From Pseudomonas vancouverensis (GTDB taxonomy: Bacteria > Pseudomonadota > Gammaproteobacteria > Pseudomonadales > Pseudomonadaceae): a DNA stretch of 64,000 bases. The stretch spans positions 248,001-312,000 of the forward strand of contig NZ_RRZK01000028.1 of assembly GCF_004348895.1 (NCBI RefSeq), read 5' to 3'. The translations under genes and the position numbers were made by a program. The notes beneath the pieces are model-generated. The model worked only from the letters and a program-made list of their open reading frames with translations, was not told the DNA's origin and did not search any database. Within the stretch, counting starts at the first letter, position 1. Every line of letters begins with the position of its first letter. This document shows, piece after piece, positions 59,168 to 64,000 of this stretch.

Positions 59168-61456
59168 ATGTTCAGCTCCACCGCATCGCGTCACCGTAAA
59201 CCGCTTGCCCGGCTCGCCCTGGCGATCTCCCTGAGTGCCCTCGGCCTGCCCTTCCTGGCGAGCCAGGCCCAGGCCCACGGCGGTCACGCCGAAATGGTGC
59301 CGTTGCAGGCCGGCCTTGAAGAGTTTGGCGCCAGCGTCAAATGGGACGACTACGCCAACGTCTTCACCATCGCCAAGGACGGGGTCTACCTCAAGGTCAA
59401 GCCCAACAGCAAAGTGGCGATGCTCAACGGTAAACGCATCGAGCTGACAGTGCCGGTGGTGTTCAAGGACCACACGGCGTTCATGTCCACCGACTTCATC
59501 AACCAGGTGTTCCAGTCCGGCCTGGACAAGACCTTTGTCGTCGAAACCCGCCCCAACCCGCTCAACCCGTTGAGCGCGGCGGAAATCACCACGGCGGTGG
59601 ACATCGTCAAGAAATCGGACAACTACAAGCCCGGCTTCCGCTTCACCGAAGTTTCGGTCAAGGAGCCGCCGAAGGATCAGGTGTGGAACTTCGCCCTCAC
59701 CGGGCAGAACGTCGCACAACCCCGTGAAGCCTCCATCGTGGTGCTGGACGGCAAGCACGTGATCGAAGCGCTGGTGGACCTGGACAGCAAGCAACTGAAA
59801 TCCTGGAAGCCCATCGAAGGCGCCCACGGCATGGTGCTGCTGGATGACTTCGCCACTGTGCAATCGGCGGTCGAAACCAGCCCTGAATACGCCGAGGCCC
59901 TGGCCAAGCGCGGCATCAATGACGTGAAGAAAGTCGTGGCGACGCCGCTGACCGTCGGTTATTTCGACGGCAAGGACGGCCTGGCCCAGGACAAGCGCCT
60001 GCTGAAAATCGTCAGCTACCTCAACACCGACGACGGCAACTACTGGGCACACCCGATCGAAGGCCTGGTGGCGATTGTCGACCTGGAACAGAAGAAGCTG
60101 ATCAAGATCGAAGACGACGGCGTCGTCCCGGTGCCGATGAAGCCGACGCCCTATGACGGCCGTGGCCGCAAAGGGGTGGAGGTCAAGCCGCTGGAGATCA
60201 CCGAGCCCGAAGGCAAGAACTACACCATCAGCGGCAACAGCATTCACTGGCAGAACTGGGACTTCCACGTGCGCCTCGACTCGCGGGTCGGGCCGATCCT
60301 GTCCACCGTCACCTATGACGACAAGGGCAAGAAACGCAAGATCATGTACGAAGGCTCCCTGGGCGGCATGATCGTGCCTTACGGCGACCCGGATATCGGC
60401 TGGTACTTCAAGGCCTACCTCGATTCCGGCGACTACGGTATGGGCACCCTGACGTCACCGATTGCCCGTGGCAAAGACGCCCCGCAGAACGCCGTGCTGC
60501 TGGACGCCACCATCGCCGACTACACCGGCGCACCGACCGCGATCCCGCGCGCCATGGCAGTGTTCGAACGCTACGCAGGTCCTGAATACAAACACCAGGA
60601 AATGGGCCAGCCCAACCTCAGCACCGAGCGTCGTGAACTGGTGGTGCGCTGGATCAGCACCGTGGGCAACTACGACTACATCTTCGACTGGGTCTTCCAG
60701 CAGAACGGCACCATCGGCATCGACGCCGGCGCCACCGGCATCGAAGCGGTCAAGGGCGTGAAGTCCAGCACCATGCACGATGGCACCGCCAAGGAAGACA
60801 CCCGCTACGGTACCTTGCTCGATCACAACATCGTCGGCACCACCCACCAGCACATCTACAACTTCCGCCTGGACATGGATGTGGATGGCGAGAACAACTC
60901 GCTGGTGGAAGTGAACCCGGTGGTTGCGCCGAACGACCGTGGCGGCCCGCGTACCAGCACCATGCAGACCGAAAACAAGGTGGTCGGCACCGAGCAGCAA
61001 GCGGCGCAGAAATTCGACCCGTCGACCGTTCGCCTGCTGACCAACTTCAGCAAGGAAAACAAGGTCGGCAACCCGGTGTCCTACCAGTTGATTCCTTATG
61101 CCGGCGGCACACACCCGGTGGCCAAGGGTGCCAACTTCGGCAACGACGAGTGGCTCTATCACCGCCTGAGTTTCATGGACAAGCAACTCTGGGTGACCCG
61201 CTACAACCCGGATGAGAAGTACCCGGAAGGCAAGTACCCGAACCGTTCGGACAAGGACTCCGGCCTGGGCCAGTTCACCGCTGACAACCAGTCCATCGAG
61301 AACAGCGACGACGTGGTCTGGCTGACCACCGGCACCACCCACATCGCTCGCGCGGAAGAGTGGCCGATCATGCCGACCGAGTGGGTGCATGTGCTGTTGA
61401 AGCCGTGGAACTTCTTCGATGAGACGCCGACGTTGAACCTCAATTCACCCAAATAA
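59168..61456 (+). CDS. tynA: Periplasmic copper/topaquinone amine oxidase (tyramine oxidase)
   Basis: This 762-residue enzyme oxidises primary aromatic amines such as phenethylamine or tyramine to aldehydes with ammonia and hydrogen peroxide. The signal peptide ends ASQAQA. The N-terminal D1 stalk domain of the E. coli type occupies about 40-120. The topaquinone tyrosine is Y502 in VGNYDYIFDW, and the copper histidines include H560 and H562 in HQHIYNF plus one near the C-terminus in EWVHVLLKPW. ATG 59168 is preceded by AGGA. It is convergent with its likely regulator feaR. Confidence 0.95.
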   Translation: MFSSTASRHRKPLARLALAISLSALGLPFLASQAQAHGGHAEMVPLQAGLEEFGASVKWDDYANVFTIAKDGVYLKVKPNSKVAMLNGKRIELTVPVVFKDHTAFMSTDFINQVFQSGLDKTFVVETRPNPLNPLSAAEITTAVDIVKKSDNYKPGFRFTEVSVKEPPKDQVWNFALTGQNVAQPREASIVVLDGKHVIEALVDLDSKQLKSWKPIEGAHGMVLLDDFATVQSAVETSPEYAEALAKRGINDVKKVVATPLTVGYFDGKDGLAQDKRLLKIVSYLNTDDGNYWAHPIEGLVAIVDLEQKKLIKIEDDGVVPVPMKPTPYDGRGRKGVEVKPLEITEPEGKNYTISGNSIHWQNWDFHVRLDSRVGPILSTVTYDDKGKKRKIMYEGSLGGMIVPYGDPDIGWYFKAYLDSGDYGMGTLTSPIARGKDAPQNAVLLDATIADYTGAPTAIPRAMAVFERYAGPEYKHQEMGQPNLSTERRELVVRWISTVGNYDYIFDWVFQQNGTIGIDAGATGIEAVKGVKSSTMHDGTAKEDTRYGTLLDHNIVGTTHQHIYNFRLDMDVDGENNSLVEVNPVVAPNDRGGPRTSTMQTENKVVGTEQQAAQKFDPSTVRLLTNFSKENKVGNPVSYQLIPYAGGTHPVAKGANFGNDEWLYHRLSFMDKQLWVTRYNPDEKYPEGKYPNRSDKDSGLGQFTADNQSIENSDDVVWLTTGTTHIARAEEWPIMPTEWVHVLLKPWNFFDETPTLNLNSPK

Positions 61457-61470
61457 GGCACACAAAAAAA

Positions 61471-61502
61471 CCTGTGGGAGCGAGCTTGCTCGCTCCCACA
61501 GG
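61471..61502. terminator. REP hairpin acting as terminator between tynA and feaR
   Basis: CCTGTGGGAGCGAG and CTCGCTCCCACAGG form a perfect 14-base stem with loop CTTG. A T-rich tail follows on the plus side and an A-run precedes it, so it can end both convergent genes. The arms are family A REP sequence. Confidence 0.8.
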
Positions 61503-61524
61503 GTTATTTTGTGCCTATAGAAGC

Positions 61525-62439
61525 TCAAGCATGCTGCTTGCGATACTCCCCCGGCGCAATGCCGAAGCGTGACTTGAACGCGGTGGAGAAGTAGCTGGAA
61601 TCAGAGAAGCCCCATGAATAGCCCAGCACCGACAGCTTCTGCTCCTTGCCCGAGCCGCGCAAGGACTCGGCGCACAAGTCGAGGCGGCGATTCTTGATGT
61701 AGCGGGCAACCACCAGGCCTTTCTTGGCAAACATCCGGTACAGCCCACGGGTGGACATGCCGACTTCCCGCGCCAGCCATTCCGGGCACAGGTCTTCGGA
61801 ACGAATGTTCTGGTCGATGCAATTGATCGTCTTGCGGAAGATCCGCTCGTGGGCGTCTTCGCCATCGTCCGCCTGGCTGATCGCCGGGCGCAACAGACTG
61901 ACCAGCGCCTCCAGGGTCGCCTCGCTTTCCTGGCGGGTCAGGTGTTGTTGCTGCGTGGCATCGAGGATCAAGCGGTGCGACAGCATCGCGATGGGCGACG
62001 ACGCGGCGATCCGGTGACCGCAACGGACCTGATTGAAACGCAGGGTTTGCTCGACCAATTGATGGGGCAGGATCAGCGACAACTGGCGGGAGTTTTCGCT
62101 GTAGGTGAAATCGCTGGGCCGCGCGGCATCGATCAGCGTGATGTCGCCGGCTGAGAGCAACACCTTGTCGTCACCCTGGGCCATGCCCGCCGTGCCATCG
62201 AGCTGGAACACCGCGAAGTACTTGCCGCCCTCGCCCGCCGCCACGTCGCGGGGCGTGCGGAACAGCCGCGCCTGACAGGCATCGACGAAGCTCAGTTTGA
62301 GCGCTTCGCTCTGGTGTTCTCGAATGCGCCCGGCAAACTGACTGCCCAGGGGTTGCGCGTTGAAAGCACCGCAGATCTGGTTGATCTGGTCAATCCAGTG
62401 ATCGAACCCATCATGGCGCTGTGCAATAGTAGAAATCAT
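61525..62439 (-). CDS. feaR: AraC-family regulator FeaR
   Basis: This is a 304-residue activator. The N-terminal sensing domain is followed by a C-terminal AraC DNA-binding domain with two helix-turn-helices (LCPEWLAREVGMSTRGLYRMFAKKGLVVARYIKNRRLDLC and SVLGYSWGFSDSSYFSTAFKSRFGIAPGEYRK). Length and neighbour match E. coli FeaR, which activates tynA and the phenylacetaldehyde dehydrogenase gene in response to aromatic amines. ATG 62439 gives MISTIAQRHDGF. Confidence 0.9.
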   Translation of the reverse strand: MISTIAQRHDGFDHWIDQINQICGAFNAQPLGSQFAGRIREHQSEALKLSFVDACQARLFRTPRDVAAGEGGKYFAVFQLDGTAGMAQGDDKVLLSAGDITLIDAARPSDFTYSENSRQLSLILPHQLVEQTLRFNQVRCGHRIAASSPIAMLSHRLILDATQQQHLTRQESEATLEALVSLLRPAISQADDGEDAHERIFRKTINCIDQNIRSEDLCPEWLAREVGMSTRGLYRMFAKKGLVVARYIKNRRLDLCAESLRGSGKEQKLSVLGYSWGFSDSSYFSTAFKSRFGIAPGEYRKQHA

Positions 62440-62541
62440 GGCTGGCCTCACGCAGGCTTGTTTTTATTGTCTACGTCAATCCACACGACATCGCGATGCT
62501 TCGAGTCTCCTGAACCGCACCACTCCTTGAACAATGACGTG

Positions 62542-63465
62542 CTACTTCAGTCCGCCGAAACGTCGATAGAAGCTTTCACCGACATCGGGCAACGGACCAT
62601 CGGCCGTTTCCAGTGCAGCGTTCAGCCATTCTTCGGCCTTGGCGTAAATCAAACGGTAAATGTTGCGGCACAGCTGACGGGCGGCGCGGCCTTCCCAATC
62701 GCCGGGCAGCAGCTCGTCCGGCAATTGCGGGTCACGCAGCAGCAGCTTGCGGTACTCGTGAATCAACAGCACCCGGGCCAGGAAACAGTCGGCCGGCTGC
62801 AGGTTTTCCTGCTCGCGCAGGGCTTGCCACAGCGGTCGGAACAGCTGAATGAACTCACTGTAGTGGGCCGCCAGTTCTTCGATGTTCCAGCTCTCGCGCA
62901 CTTGCAGGCGCAGGGCCTTGGACGCGAGCACGTCCTGGGCGGTGGTTTCGAAGACGATAGTGTCTTCCTGGACGCCGAGATCGATCAGGGTCGCGTTGAC
63001 GTCCGAGCGATCACTGCGCGGACAGGCCAGCACTACCGGCGAGATCGCGCCGAAGCCCTGCCACTCAAGCTCTTCGCGGACTTGCTTGCGCTTGTCCTGG
63101 GTCAGTTGCGACAGCATCACCAGACACCAGGAACCGTCCCACGCCGGCATGGTGGTGCTGTACACCCGCTTGAACGCCTTGTCAAAACGCCGGCGACCGG
63201 TGCCGGTCAGGCTGTAGTAGCTGCGTCGACCGACTTTCTCGGCGGTCAGCCAGCCCTCTTTGGTCAGACGGAAAATCGAGGTGCGGATCAGGCGTTCGTT
63301 GATGCCGATGGGTTCGAGCAACTGAATCAGGCTGCCCAGCCACACGGTACCGCCATGGGGTTCGATGGCATCGCCGTACAAGGTGATGATCAGCGAGCTG
63401 GCGCGGATAGGCGTCTGCTCCTGGAAGCGGGTAATCAGGTGGTTCAAGGGTGTCAGGGACGACAT
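62542..63465 (-). CDS. paaX: Phenylacetate catabolon repressor PaaX
   Basis: This 307-residue GntR-like regulator represses phenylacetic acid degradation genes and is relieved by phenylacetyl-CoA. The N-terminal winged helix (RASSLIITLYGDAIEPHGGTVWLGSLIQLLEPIGINERLIRTSIFRLTKEGWL) and the C-terminal PaaX domain are complete. ATG 63465 gives the family start MSSLTPLNHLI. It follows paaY on the same strand, as in many phenylacetate clusters. Confidence 0.95.
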   Translation of the reverse strand: MSSLTPLNHLITRFQEQTPIRASSLIITLYGDAIEPHGGTVWLGSLIQLLEPIGINERLIRTSIFRLTKEGWLTAEKVGRRSYYSLTGTGRRRFDKAFKRVYSTTMPAWDGSWCLVMLSQLTQDKRKQVREELEWQGFGAISPVVLACPRSDRSDVNATLIDLGVQEDTIVFETTAQDVLASKALRLQVRESWNIEELAAHYSEFIQLFRPLWQALREQENLQPADCFLARVLLIHEYRKLLLRDPQLPDELLPGDWEGRAARQLCRNIYRLIYAKAEEWLNAALETADGPLPDVGESFYRRFGGLK

Positions 63466-63528
63466 GGGCGTACCGAGCAAAAAAAGAAAAGGAATATACC
63501 GAAAGCCGGCTGATTAAACCCGATCCCC

Positions 63529-63628
63529 TGTAGGAGCGAGCATGCTCGCGATGGAGGTCAACGATGACGCGGGCTGTCTCAATGCCCGTGTTGTCCTTGC
63601 GTCCATCGCGAGCATGCTCGCTCCTACA
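63529..63628. repeat. REP pair, family A
   Basis: TGTAGGAGCGAGCATGCTCG plus CGATGG faces its perfect inverse 63603-63628, between paaY and paaX. It resembles the pair at 3001, with a T in place of G in the fourth base (TGTAGG). Confidence 0.88.
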
Positions 63629-63641
63629 ATGGGATCAGACT

Positions 63642-64000
63642 TCATGAGCCACTGCCCTTGGGCCGCAACCCACGATCACTCATACGCGGCCGATCCGCCT
63701 CCGGCTCGGCCAGCGGCTCGCACGCCTGCATCTGCGTCAGGCAACGCTTGGCCAGTTCCTGGTATTCACGGGTGCCCGCCTGTTTCCACGCCACTTCCTG
63801 ATCACTCAAGGTGCGCTTGATGCTGGCCGGCGCGCCCATGACCAGCGACTGCTCCGGGCATTCGAAACCGGCCTTGACGAAAGCCGCCGCCGAGACGAAG
63901 GAGCGTGCGCCGATCCGGGCGTTGTCCATCACCACCGCATTCATGCCCACCAGCGCATCGGCGCCGATCCGGCAACCGTGCAACACCGCGCCATGGCCGA
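63642..64000 (-). CDS. paaY: Gamma-carbonic-anhydrase-fold thioesterase PaaY, N-terminus outside window
   Basis: The visible 119 residues are a left-handed beta-helix with hexapeptide repeats (GHGAVLHGCRIGADALVGMNAVVMDNARIGARSFVSAAAFV) followed by a C-terminal helix. Metal-binding histidines are in GHGAVLHG. PaaY hydrolyses stalled ring-opened or ring-hydroxylated CoA intermediates of phenylacetate breakdown. The frame continues past position 64000, where the rest of the gene and possibly the paa operon lie. Adjacent paaX supports the name. Confidence 0.88.
   Translation of the reverse strand, partial: GHGAVLHGCRIGADALVGMNAVVMDNARIGARSFVSAAAFVKAGFECPEQSLVMGAPASIKRTLSDQEVAWKQAGTREYQELAKRCLTQMQACEPLAEPEADRPRMSDRGLRPKGSGS

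Noticed and set aside
3001..63628. Recurrent short palindromic repeats considered as CRISPR
   Set aside because: They are isolated single or paired units between genes, with no regular spacers, no leader and no cas genes. They are REP elements.

Overview
The window reads as chromosomal DNA of a fluorescent-group Pseudomonas. Codon use is GC-rich, and aroC–mtnBDC, folE–glutaredoxin, the uraH–puuE–uraD–alc–allA purine block and htrB–minCDE–rluA–apeB stand in pseudomonad order. Two families of pseudomonad REP repeats sit between many genes. Nearly everything is coding; there is no prophage, insertion sequence, rRNA, tRNA or CRISPR array that I can see.

Layout. 1-418 is a partial ankyrin protein. 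515-2353 is a long-chain acyl-CoA synthetase, facing a small DUF3509 gene that has a sigma-54-like promoter. 3106-7254 (minus) is aroC, an MFS transporter and methionine-salvage mtnB, mtnD, mtnC. 7384-13293 holds an alpha/beta hydrolase, prmB, an isochorismatase-like protein lacking the family cysteine, an Smr protein, a folE and a glutaredoxin. 13388-15080 is a divergent aminotransferase/MarR pair. 15360-26511 is a purine-ring catabolism region: NCS2 permease, LysE exporter, uraH, puuE, uraD, alc, allA, membrane urate oxidase puuD, a urate/xanthine permease and two tandem outer-membrane channels. Together these take urate across both membranes and degrade it through 5-hydroxyisourate, OHCU, allantoin and allantoate to ureidoglycolate, glyoxylate and urea. 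Three TTGTATACAA-type palindromes lie in front of its promoters.

26608-33215 holds a patatin lipase, the htrB/lpxL acyltransferase, minCDE, an RluA pseudouridine synthase and apeB. It is followed by a 58-residue membrane protein, an MscS-family channel and an AT-richer orphan gene. 36585-42936 is a GntR/UTRA regulator with an importer operon: binding protein, cytoplasmic alkaline-phosphatase-superfamily enzyme, two permeases, ATPase and HAD phosphatase. It looks like a system for taking up and dephosphorylating an unknown organophosphorus compound. 43093-46708 holds codA, a DapF-fold protein without either catalytic cysteine, and an MFS transporter. 46796-50845 is fecI-fecR-fecA. 50942-58953 is the most unusual segment: a LysR gene divergent from a compact operon of two Rieske oxygenases, a ketosteroid-dehydrogenase-like flavoprotein, a NodU/TobZ-type carbamoyltransferase and an Old Yellow Enzyme. 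59168-64000 is aromatic-amine catabolism: tynA and feaR, then paaX and paaY.

The candidates I consider least described are the Rieske/carbamoyltransferase operon, the binding-protein/phosphodiesterase/HAD operon with its UTRA operators, and the composite REP elements, whose second hairpin keeps its pairing while its sequence changes between copies.
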